Below, in pieces: positions 15,270-21,829 of a stretch of DNA of 29,804 bases; position 1 is the first letter of the stretch; every line of letters begins with the position of its first letter. A program made the position numbers and the translations under genes. Under the pieces are notes generated by a model. The model was given only the letters and a program-made list of their open reading frames with translations. It did no database searches and had not been told where the DNA came from. Source of the stretch: an uncultured Phycisphaerales bacterium (GTDB lineage: Bacteria > Planctomycetota > Phycisphaerae > WQYP01); the NCBI GenBank assembly GCA_903868035.1, contig CAIPTQ010000203.1, forward strand, positions 1-29,804, given 5' to 3'.

Positions 15270-17357
15270 ATGCGGCAATGGATTCCAAGTCGTGTCGTGC
15301 CGGTCCTGTTGGCGGCAGCCCTGCCATGGTTGTCGCTCTCCGCCCGGGCGCAGACGCCAACCACCCGCGGCGACCGCCCCCCCGTGCGCATCGTTCCTCA
15401 ATTCCATCATGAGGGCAAAGGGCTTATCGATCCCACGGGACGTTTTGCCGTCGCACGCGCGTATGATTTTCGCGGCCTCCAGGTGGTGGACCTCAAGCGG
15501 CAACGCGTGGCCTGGGTTCTGGAGTTTCCGCCCCTGGGGAATGCGGGGGGTTATGCCTTTTCCCATGATGGCGGGTTATTGGCGCTCTGCGGTTCGCCCG
15601 CCGGGCAAATCCTCGATCTTGCCGCGGACCACGCGACGCCGGCTTCCTGGCTCAACGGGGCGCTTCCGGTCTTCGCGCCGGATGACAAACTGCTTTACGT
15701 GACGGCCAATTCCAAACCGATCCGTCCCCTGGAGCGCGACGTGGTGGATGAAGTCCAGGTATACGATCTTCAAGGCAAAAAGCTGAGAAGCTACCCGCTG
15801 CAGATGAACATAGTGGGGCGGATGAGCTTTTCGGACAACGGGCGGACGCTGGTGGTCGAGGGGGGCATGGGCGTGAGTTTGGGGAGCGAGTGGGGAGGCA
15901 CGTTCGCGCCGGCGCAGCAGACGATCGATCTGGACAGCGGCAAGTCCCAGCAAACTACGGGAGCGGCGGAGCGCGTTTTTGGTGGTTCGTCAATGGATTT
16001 ATTGAACGCGCGCTTCAGTGAAATTCCGGTGCCTGCGAAGGCTTTCAACCAGAGGTTTGCCCGCGCGGTATGGGATGCATCCACCGGTGCGCTGGCCACC
16101 GTCGGCCAAGGCGGCTGGCTTGAATTGTGGGGCCTCAAGGAGGGGACTTTCAAGAAGATGACGGGCCAGACCAGCGAGGTCCGCGAGGTGGCATTGCAGG
16201 GGCCGGGGCTGCTGGTGGGTACCGCCTGGTATGACTATCGAGCGCTGCCGCCGGAACTGGCGGCGCTGGTCGCTCCGCCGGGGCGGGGCGCTCCGCGTGG
16301 GGGGGGCGGGGGGGGCACGGTCCTGAATTTCGTCACCCAGGTTCATCTTCCGGGTGGCGAATCACAACCCGTGGCGATCCCGTCGCGGGAGTGGCTCCAG
16401 TGCCTGCCGAGCCCGGACGGGCGCTACATCGCCGGCCTGATTGGCGGGAACACGCAAGGTTTCACGTTTCGCGTGCCAGTGTGGGACACGAAAACGTGGA
16501 CGCAGGTGGGAGAAATCGTCAATGAAAACAAGCCGATCATGGGCCTCCAATGGACGGGCGACGGGCGGTATCTGATCATGCGTCTGCCGAAATCTGGCCG
16601 GAGCGGCCCGTGGGAATTTTTCACGCCGCAGGGCAAATCCGATGGCACGGTGCCCGGTGTGGAAGATTTTGGAGTGACTTTCAGCCCCAGCGGGGACTTG
16701 ATGGCCGTGCCAGCGCTAGGGCCCAAGGCCGATCCCTGGACGGACACGTACCGCACCAGCGTGCGAAAATCCCGTACCGGCGAGGAGTTGGCATCGTTTG
16801 ACGGCGGGACACTCCGGGCAGTGACGCTGTTCCTGGACGACCAACGCCTGCTGGTTGCCGGCAGAAACGCTGGCGACCCCCTCCGATTGATCCGCCTCAG
16901 CGACCGGAAAGTCCTTTGGGAAACGAAGGCCGGCGGCGTACGTAGCCTGGCCTGGGAGCCGGGCCTTGCCAATATCGTACTTCGCTATGAGGGCATGAGC
17001 GAAGGGGCGGATGTGCTTTCGCTCAACGACGGTCAGCGTTTGCCCGCCGGTGCCGACGGGCCGACGTGGCACAATCCGACCCTGATCCTGGGCGGCCGGC
17101 TGGCGCTGGATCCGCTGTGCGGCTCCACGATCCTCCAGATGCGCGCCACGGCAACCGGACGGCTGGTGGCGACGCTCGCGGGATTGGGTGATTCCGAATG
17201 GATCATCTACACCCCCGAAGGCAAGTGGATGGGCTCACCCAAGGCGCTGGACTGGGTGTCTTTCTACCGCGGCTCTGAACCGCTGCCGGAGGCGGAAATC
17301 GCCGCGCTCCGCCAGCCCGAGGCGGTGAAAGCTCAAGTGGCTGAGGCACTGCGCTGA
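15270..17357 (+). CDS. Secreted beta-propeller (WD40-like) protein
   Basis: A 695-residue protein: signal peptide 1-28 (LLAAALPWLSLSARAQ), then many WD40/PQQ-like blades (for example RGLQVVDLKRQRVAWVLEF, YAFSHDGGLLALCG, VPVWDTKTWTQVGEIV, LQWTGDGRYLIM, FSPSGDLMAVPA). A glycine-rich insert (PPGRGAPRGGGGGG, about 335-350) sits in mid-propeller. The C-terminus (WIIYTPEGKWMGSPKALDWVSFYRG, then LRQPEAVKAQVAEAL) resembles the tail that in many bacterial WD40 proteins is joined to caspase-like (C14) peptidases; no peptidase domain is present here. GAGGAG lies about 8 bases before the ATG. The ligand and role are unknown; probably a periplasmic sensor or scaffold. Confidence 0.82.
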   Translation: MRQWIPSRVVPVLLAAALPWLSLSARAQTPTTRGDRPPVRIVPQFHHEGKGLIDPTGRFAVARAYDFRGLQVVDLKRQRVAWVLEFPPLGNAGGYAFSHDGGLLALCGSPAGQILDLAADHATPASWLNGALPVFAPDDKLLYVTANSKPIRPLERDVVDEVQVYDLQGKKLRSYPLQMNIVGRMSFSDNGRTLVVEGGMGVSLGSEWGGTFAPAQQTIDLDSGKSQQTTGAAERVFGGSSMDLLNARFSEIPVPAKAFNQRFARAVWDASTGALATVGQGGWLELWGLKEGTFKKMTGQTSEVREVALQGPGLLVGTAWYDYRALPPELAALVAPPGRGAPRGGGGGGTVLNFVTQVHLPGGESQPVAIPSREWLQCLPSPDGRYIAGLIGGNTQGFTFRVPVWDTKTWTQVGEIVNENKPIMGLQWTGDGRYLIMRLPKSGRSGPWEFFTPQGKSDGTVPGVEDFGVTFSPSGDLMAVPALGPKADPWTDTYRTSVRKSRTGEELASFDGGTLRAVTLFLDDQRLLVAGRNAGDPLRLIRLSDRKVLWETKAGGVRSLAWEPGLANIVLRYEGMSEGADVLSLNDGQRLPAGADGPTWHNPTLILGGRLALDPLCGSTILQMRATATGRLVATLAGLGDSEWIIYTPEGKWMGSPKALDWVSFYRGSEPLPEAEIAALRQPEAVKAQVAEALR

Positions 17358-17383
17358 ACAGGGCCACAGGATTTGTGCGGCAA

Positions 17384-17402
17384 GCGCGGGGAAACCCCGT
17401 GC
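17384..17402 (+). terminator. Hairpin after the beta-propeller gene
   Basis: GCGCGGGG-AAA-CCCCGTGC, an 8-bp stem with one G-U pair, begins 27 bases after the stop. It is stable but lacks a U-tract. Confidence 0.4.
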
Positions 17403-17477
17403 CCACGAATGACACGGCCTGATTCGGGCTGTTCACGGATGAGGGTAAGTCGCAATTTCGTGTCCTCCCCCTGCTAA

Positions 17478-17555
17478 CTCTACCTGCTCGCCACCCAGCT
17501 CATGACCGGCACCGGCGGCTGGCCCATGTCCGTCTGGCTCACCCCGCCCTCGTAA
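17478..17555 (+). pseudogene. Relic of a DUF255/YyaL (thioredoxin-domain) gene
   Basis: Between in-frame stops at 17475 and 17553, 25 codons read LYLLATQLMTGTGGWPMSVW followed by LTPPS. The stretch TGxGGWPMSVWLTP is the hallmark of the N-terminal thioredoxin-like domain of DUF255 (YyaL/SSP411 family) proteins, which are normally about 600-700 residues. Nothing of the rest of that protein is visible on either side. It is a gene scar in an otherwise empty 407-base stretch. Confidence 0.75.
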
Positions 17556-17764
17556 CCTCGATCTTTCCTATCTTGCCATAACTTAACCCCGTACGGCCCA
17601 TTTCGGCACTCTGGGCAATTTTCGACCCCCAGACCGCCAACCCCTCCCCGAGTGCATGGCGGTCTCCCCCCCGATCACACACCAGATAAAACGCCCCCAA
17701 TCAGGTGAAAAACACCCGATATTTCATTGCTCGACTTCCCGCCGCCCGCCGATATGGTTAAGGC
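17556..17764. other. Non-coding stretch with a long inverted repeat
   Basis: No gene is visible. A perfect 8-base inverted repeat GACCGCCA (17632-17639) / TGGCGGTC (17657-17664) with a 17-base loop is preceded by smaller pairs (GCCCA/TGGGC at about 17596-17616). TATGGT at 17753-17758 ends 6 bases before the next ATG. The paired segments could be a small RNA or gene-decay remains. Confidence 0.35.
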
Positions 17765-18298
17765 ATGGACACCACCCCGTCTATTTCGTCCGCTGACTCC
17801 GGCACCGCCCACCCCATCGCCCGCCGCACCCGCGGCCTGCGCATGGCCACACCCAGCACCCCCCGGTCCCCGCGCCGCCCCGCCCCGCGTGCCGCCAACT
17901 ACCAGGGCCTCGTCCGGGAACTCAAGGGCCACTACAAGATCAGCATCCGCAAGTGGCGCACCCACATGGCCGGCCACGCCTACGAACTGACCTATCGTGA
18001 CGGCCGCATCAAGCGCCTCATCTCCGCCCCGCGCCCGCGCAGCCCCGTCTCCGCCGCCATCTTCCTCCACGAAGTCGGCCACCACGCCATCGGCTTCCGC
18101 CGCTACGCCTCCCGCTGCCTCGAGGAACATTACGTCTGGCAGTGGACCTTCCGCGAAATGGAAGCCCGCGGCATCCCCATCACCCACCGCGTCATGCGCC
18201 ACTTCCGCCGCTCGATGTATCACTACGTCAAACAATCCCACGAGCGCCGCCAGCATGTTCCACCCGAACTCGCACATTTCGCCCACTGGCCGGGTTGA
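17765..18298 (+). CDS. Small putative zinc metalloprotein with HEVGH motif
   Basis: A 177-residue protein. The first 45 residues are Ser/Pro/Arg-rich and probably disordered. From about 46 there is a compact domain: NYQGLVRELKGHYKISIRKW, then AYELTYRDGRIKRLISAPRP, then the helix AAIFLHEVGHHAIGF with HExxH at 102-106. E120 or E121 (LEEHYVWQW) could be the third zinc ligand of a gluzincin. There is no signal peptide. The C-terminus is His/Arg-rich. I know no named family; planctomycete-specific HExxH proteins of this size exist. The peptidase role is inferred from the motif only. TATGGT lies 6 bases before the ATG. Confidence 0.75.
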   Translation: MDTTPSISSADSGTAHPIARRTRGLRMATPSTPRSPRRPAPRAANYQGLVRELKGHYKISIRKWRTHMAGHAYELTYRDGRIKRLISAPRPRSPVSAAIFLHEVGHHAIGFRRYASRCLEEHYVWQWTFREMEARGIPITHRVMRHFRRSMYHYVKQSHERRQHVPPELAHFAHWPG

Positions 18299-18308
18299 AT
18301 CCCCATGT

Positions 18309-18500
18309 TTAACTGACAGCGGTCGGACAAACCTTATCGGTAGATCGGACCACGGTAATCTGGTCGACCACACGCTGCGGATGCTTCTGCTGCTGCTCGC
18401 GCAGATACGCACAATATTTGTGCAAATCATGGCCAAACTGTTCGCTGATCTTCATCGCCCGGGCGCGAACTTCCTCGACTATTGAACTTTGGTCGCTCAT
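18309..18500 (-). CDS. Small partner of a PIN-domain toxin, putative antitoxin
   Basis: A 63-residue charged helical protein (MSDQSSIVEEVRARAMKISE, then QFGHDLHKYCAYLREQQQKHPQRVV). The pattern EEV-R-x-R-x-x-x-x-E-x-F/H-D-L-H is one I recall downstream of this type of PIN protein in cyanobacteria and planctomycetes. Its ATG overlaps the toxin stop (ATGA at 18500-18497). A GGAGG ribosome site lies 7 bases before the ATG, inside the toxin gene. Toxin-first order is the reverse of classical vapBC. The antitoxin role is inferred from position. Confidence 0.72.
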   Translation of the reverse strand: MSDQSSIVEEVRARAMKISEQFGHDLHKYCAYLREQQQKHPQRVVDQITVVRSTDKVCPTAVS

Positions 18501-18973
18501 GGCGAATCCTCCAAGCGTTGAAGCTGATCCGGTGTCACCAGTTGCGGGACGCTCAAACCCAGCTCCAGGTTGACTTCCCGTAAATGCCGCGTTTTGTTCG
18601 CGTTGGCCAGATGTCGGCAATTCCACGTGAGTAAAAAATCCATCCGAAAATATGACGCCAGCGCCACATGGAGCGCATCACGCACCGGAAATCTCGGCAT
18701 TAAAGTGCGCGCCTGGTAAACCGCGGCGATCCTTTCCACTTCCTCGCTCACGGCCAATTCTGGAATTCCTTCCAAAAGTGCAAGGCATTTCTCTTGGTTC
18801 GGGTAATTGCCTTCACCCAATTCGCCCAATACCACCTCTGAGATGAAACACTCATAATCAGCACGCTCAATTCCCCACCATTGCCGCGTCCGAATAATAT
18901 CCGCCATCAGTTCCGGTCTCGCATCGTAGTAATACGAGGGAATAGTCGTCTCAATGTAGACCGTGGGTTTCAT
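18497..18973 (-). CDS. PIN-domain protein, VapC-like toxin
   Basis: A 158-residue PIN protein of the MKPTVYIETTIPSYY subfamily. The first catalytic acid is E8 in place of the usual Asp. Other candidates are E46/E51 (ISEVVLGELGEG) and D99 (RDALHVALASY), followed by DFLLTWNCRHLANA, the typical last strand. It is probably an RNase toxin or a toxin-like nuclease. It is first in a two-gene operon with the 63-residue partner (4-base overlap). TAGAAT lies 6 bases before the ATG, no ribosome site is seen, and an inverted repeat overlaps the -10 box. Confidence 0.87.
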   Translation of the reverse strand: MKPTVYIETTIPSYYYDARPELMADIIRTRQWWGIERADYECFISEVVLGELGEGNYPNQEKCLALLEGIPELAVSEEVERIAAVYQARTLMPRFPVRDALHVALASYFRMDFLLTWNCRHLANANKTRHLREVNLELGLSVPQLVTPDQLQRLEDSP

Positions 18974-19008
18974 AACATAATTCTATGTTTTTTTTCGATC
19001 AATGGCAA
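18974..19008 (-). promoter_or_regulatory. Promoter and operator of the PIN toxin module
   Basis: TTGCCA (19008-19003), a 17-base spacer containing A8, and TAGAAT (18985-18980) form a good sigma70-like promoter. The -10 box ends 6 bases before the ATG at 18973. The perfect inverted repeat AACATA-ATTC-TATGTT (18974-18989) covers the -10 box and the transcription start, a likely autoregulatory site. Confidence 0.65.
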
Positions 19009-19019
19009 AAAGTAAAAAG

Positions 19020-19634
19020 TCAGGTCGCTTGCACTTCATTTTGTTCCTTTTTCTTCCCTTCTCCCTTTCTCGGTTGAGTCTCTGCTTCGCCCAGTTTCTT
19101 CCCGATCCACTCTACTATCTCCCCCGCCTCGCTCATCCGCCCCACCCCCACCGTCCGGCACGCCTGCCAGCCCGACCCCGGCCCGATGCACGCCACCCCA
19201 TCCTCGCGCAACCGCGCCGCGTTCCGCTGCGTCGCCGGATGATTCCACATCCCCTCATTCATCGCCGGCGCGATCACCACCCGCTTCGGGTCCGCCGCCA
19301 GCAGCAGCGTGCTGACCAGTTCGTCGGCAATCCCGCCGGCCATCTTGGCCATCATGTTCCCCGTGCAGGGCGCCACCAGGATCAAATCCTCCGCCTGCGC
19401 CAGCCGGATATGCTGCGGATCGCGCCCCTCCAGCGGCGTCCACAGGTCGGTGTACACCGGATTGGCCGTCAGCGCCTGAAACGTCGCCACCCCCACAAAC
19501 CGCTGCGCCTCGGCCGTCATCGCCACGCGCACCTCCGCCCCGGCCTGCGCCAGCTTCGAGACCACCTCGCACACCTTGTACGCCGCGATCCCGCCGCAGA
19601 CGCACACCAAGATCGTTCGATTCTGCAAGTTCAT
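19020..19634 (-). CDS. coaC: Phosphopantothenoylcysteine decarboxylase (stand-alone CoaC flavoprotein)
   Basis: A 204-residue FMN-dependent enzyme of the HFCD family that decarboxylates 4'-phospho-N-pantothenoylcysteine in coenzyme A synthesis. Visible: CVCGGIAAYK (11-20, start of the Rossmann-like fold), the active-site His H75 (QHIRLAQAED), PAMNEGMW at 123-130 with the PAMN motif, and the substrate-clamp Cys C159 in QACRTVGVGRM. The CoaB synthetase domain normally fused behind it is absent, and the protein ends in a charged tail. coaB must be elsewhere. A TGATATAAT extended -10 ends 6 bases before the ATG, so the mRNA is probably leaderless. It diverges from the mqnA fusion gene. Confidence 0.92.
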   Translation of the reverse strand: MNLQNRTILVCVCGGIAAYKVCEVVSKLAQAGAEVRVAMTAEAQRFVGVATFQALTANPVYTDLWTPLEGRDPQHIRLAQAEDLILVAPCTGNMMAKMAGGIADELVSTLLLAADPKRVVIAPAMNEGMWNHPATQRNAARLREDGVACIGPGSGWQACRTVGVGRMSEAGEIVEWIGKKLGEAETQPRKGEGKKKEQNEVQAT

Positions 19635-19640
19635 GCGTCC

Positions 19641-19649
19641 ATTATATCA
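19641..19649 (-). promoter_or_regulatory. Extended -10 promoter of coaC
   Basis: TGATATAAT on the minus strand (19649-19641) is a perfect extended -10 element (TGn-TATAAT); no -35 box is present or needed. It ends 6 bases before the ATG at 19634. Confidence 0.65.
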
Positions 19650-19678
19650 CAGCCGTCGTGTCGTCGCGCCGTCGTGGT

Positions 19679-19707
19679 TTGCCGGGGTATTTGCCGCCGC
19701 ATACAAT
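19679..19707 (+). promoter_or_regulatory. Promoter of the mqnA fusion gene
   Basis: TTGCCG (19679-19684), a 17-base spacer and TACAAT (19702-19707). It diverges from the coaC promoter about 30 bases away. The leader is about 22-29 bases and begins with a hairpin. Confidence 0.6.
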
Positions 19708-19727
19708 CTTTCAGGAATTTCTGAAAG
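19708..19727 (+). other. 5'-terminal hairpin in the mqnA leader
   Basis: CTTTCAG-6-CTGAAAG, a perfect 7-bp stem, starts directly after the -10 box. The predicted transcript would begin within it. It could be an operator or a stabilising 5' stem-loop. No Shine-Dalgarno sequence follows it before the ATG at 19737. Confidence 0.5.
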
Positions 19728-19736
19728 CCTTGCCCC

Positions 19737-21767
19737 ATGCACAACATCGGCTGCGTCTCCTTCCTCAACTCCAAGCCCCTGATCGATCCCGTCCTGGCGC
19801 GCCCCGAGGTCCGCGTACACTTCGCCGTCCCCGCCCACCTCCTCGACCTCATCGAGGCAGACACGGTCTCCACCGCCCTCATGAGCGTTGTCGATTTCCA
19901 GACCGCCCGCACCGACCTCCTCCTCCTGCCCGTCGGCATGATCGGCTGCGACGGCCCGACCCTCACCGTCCGCATATACTCCCGCGTCCCCGTTGCGCGG
20001 ATCACCGCCCTCCACACCGATACCGACAGCCACACCTCCATCATCCTCGCCCAGGTCATCCTGCGCGAACTCCATGGCCTCAACGTGCCGCTGATTCCGC
20101 TAGCCGCCCGCGCGGGCGATCCACCACGCGGCGGCGATGTCGCCGGCAAGCCCCAGGCCATGCTGCTCATCGGCGACAAGGTGGTCAACGCCGCGCCGGA
20201 CCCCGCCGAATATCCCCATCAACTGGACCTCGGAGAGGAGTGGAAGCGTCTCACGGGCCTGCCCTTTGTCTTCGCCATGTGGATGATCCGCCAGGACCAC
20301 GTCGCGGCGGAGGGCGCGGCCATCGCCCGCATCCTCGACGACGCCCGCCGGCAGGGCGCGGCACTCACCGACCAACTGCTCGACCGCTATGCCGCCGAAA
20401 AACGCTGGCCCCGCGACCTGGCCCGCAAGTATTTCACCGAGTATCTGCGCTACGAGGTCACCCCGCGTGCCCGCCTGGGCCTGGCCCGCTTCTTTGAACT
20501 CGCCCACCGCCACAGCCTGCTCCCCCGCCGGCGCGCAGTTGAGTTTTTTGAACTCCCGGTTAATCCTCCCCTCATGACCCAATCTGGCCTCACCGCCGTG
20601 CAACTCACCGCCCCAGGCCCGGGCGCCATTGCCGTAATCCTGCTGGCCGGCACCACAGCCGCCACGGCGCTCCAGACCCTCGCACAATCTCCGCGCGTGC
20701 CACGGTTGGCGGTGGGCGCTTTCACCAAAACCGTACTGGCCGCACCCGGCGGCATGCCGCTGGATGATGCCCTCGTCGTGCGCACCGGCGCGGATCGCTA
20801 CGAACTCCACCTCCACGGCGGCACCGCCGTCGTCAATGCGGTCCTCCAGGCCCTGCACACCGCCGGCGCACGTGTGCTTCCCGCTGCGGAAGCTGGCGAC
20901 CTCCTGGGCAGCGGCATCGACGCCGAACTCCAACTCGCACTGCCCCAGGCCGTCACCGAAACCGCCCTCCGGCTGCTCCTGGCCCAACCCCGCGCCTGGG
21001 CCGCCTGGACGACCCACTGGCGGCATTGGCTATCGCACCAAAATCCCGGCCAAAACCCCGCCGCCAACCTCTGGCAACTCCACTCCGCCGCCCAATGGCT
21101 CCTCGAACGCTCCACCTCCCTCGTCCGCCTCCTCCACCCCGCCCGCATCGCCATCATCGGCCCGCCCAACTCCGGCAAAAGCACCCTCGCCAACGCCCTC
21201 CTGGGGCGCCGCATCTCCATCACCTCCGATCTCGCCGGCACGACCCGCGACTGGGTAGACGCCCAGGCCGTGTTCATGGCCCAGCCCTCTGCTGCCGTTG
21301 ATGCACTGCCCCCCTCGGCCGCCGTCCATGCCCCCGTCATCCTCGTGGATACCGCCGGCGTGCGTTCCACGCATGACGAACTGGAACGCGCCTCCATCGC
21401 CCGCACCCACCATCAGGCCGCCCGGGCCGAGGTCATTATTCTCCTCTTCGATGCCACGCGCCCGCCCACGCCCGACGATCTGGCCCTGCAAAACGCCTAT
21501 CAACACCGCCCCCTGGTGATCGCCGCCAACAAAATCGACGCCCTCCACACCCCGCTCTCACCCGCCTACGCCTGCGCCCTCCCCATCTCCGCCAAAACCC
21601 ACGCGGGCCTCGACACTCTCATGGCCGCCGTGCTGGCCCAGTTGGACCTGCGCACCGTGGGCGAGGAATGTTTCGCCTTCTCTCTCCGGCGTGAAAAGGT
21701 GCTGCGGGAAATCTCACTCTGCAACGATGCCGCCGCCTGCGCCGCCCTGCTTGTACAACTGGCATAA
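19737..21767 (+). CDS. mqnA: Fusion of MqnA (chorismate dehydratase) and a degenerate MnmE-like GTPase
   Basis: A 676-residue frame. Residues 1 to about 271 are MqnA of the futalosine menaquinone pathway, which converts chorismate to 3-enolpyruvylbenzoate (IGCVSFLNSKPLIDPV at 4-19, later SVVDF, then RYEVTPRARLGLARFFELA). From M280 follows an MnmE/TrmE-like protein: TAPGPGAIAVILLAG, YELHLHGGTAVVNAVLQAL, then a GTPase domain with GPPNSGKST (475-483), SDLAGTTRDW, DTAG (538-541), NKID (598-601) and SAKT (618-621). The MnmE GEFTRRAFLNGK-like segment and the C-terminal CIGK cysteine motif are missing, so it is unlikely to modify tRNA as MnmE does. Losing one T in T6 (20544-20549) would separate the genes with an ATGA overlap. 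MqnA is certain; the fusion is as read. Confidence 0.85.
   Translation: MHNIGCVSFLNSKPLIDPVLARPEVRVHFAVPAHLLDLIEADTVSTALMSVVDFQTARTDLLLLPVGMIGCDGPTLTVRIYSRVPVARITALHTDTDSHTSIILAQVILRELHGLNVPLIPLAARAGDPPRGGDVAGKPQAMLLIGDKVVNAAPDPAEYPHQLDLGEEWKRLTGLPFVFAMWMIRQDHVAAEGAAIARILDDARRQGAALTDQLLDRYAAEKRWPRDLARKYFTEYLRYEVTPRARLGLARFFELAHRHSLLPRRRAVEFFELPVNPPLMTQSGLTAVQLTAPGPGAIAVILLAGTTAATALQTLAQSPRVPRLAVGAFTKTVLAAPGGMPLDDALVVRTGADRYELHLHGGTAVVNAVLQALHTAGARVLPAAEAGDLLGSGIDAELQLALPQAVTETALRLLLAQPRAWAAWTTHWRHWLSHQNPGQNPAANLWQLHSAAQWLLERSTSLVRLLHPARIAIIGPPNSGKSTLANALLGRRISITSDLAGTTRDWVDAQAVFMAQPSAAVDALPPSAAVHAPVILVDTAGVRSTHDELERASIARTHHQAARAEVIILLFDATRPPTPDDLALQNAYQHRPLVIAANKIDALHTPLSPAYACALPISAKTHAGLDTLMAAVLAQLDLRTVGEECFAFSLRREKVLREISLCNDAAACAALLVQLA
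20544..20549 (+). other. T6 run at the MqnA/GTPase junction
   Basis: GAG TTT TTT GAA in frame. With five T's the MqnA frame would end at TGA 20575-20577, overlapping the ATG at 20574 as ATGA. Candidate for ribosomal or transcriptional slippage, or an assembly homopolymer error. Confidence 0.6.
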
Positions 21768-21817
21768 CATGCGTCATGCGCTCCGTTCCGCGTTGGCCGC
21801 TGTCCGCTTTTTCCGTG

Positions 21818-21823
21818 TATGAT
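21818..21823 (+). promoter_or_regulatory. -10 box (TATGAT) directly before the GT2 gene
   Basis: TATGAT ends 6 bases before the ATG at 21830. The best -35 candidate, TTGGCC at 21793-21798, has a 19-base spacer, so the promoter is moderate. It supports ATG 21830 as the start. Confidence 0.4.
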
Positions 21824-21829
21824 TCGCCC

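Noticed and set aside
21776..21829. Upstream ATG of the GT2 gene
   Set aside because: It would add 18 residues before the standard GT-A N-terminus and lies upstream of the likely -10 box.
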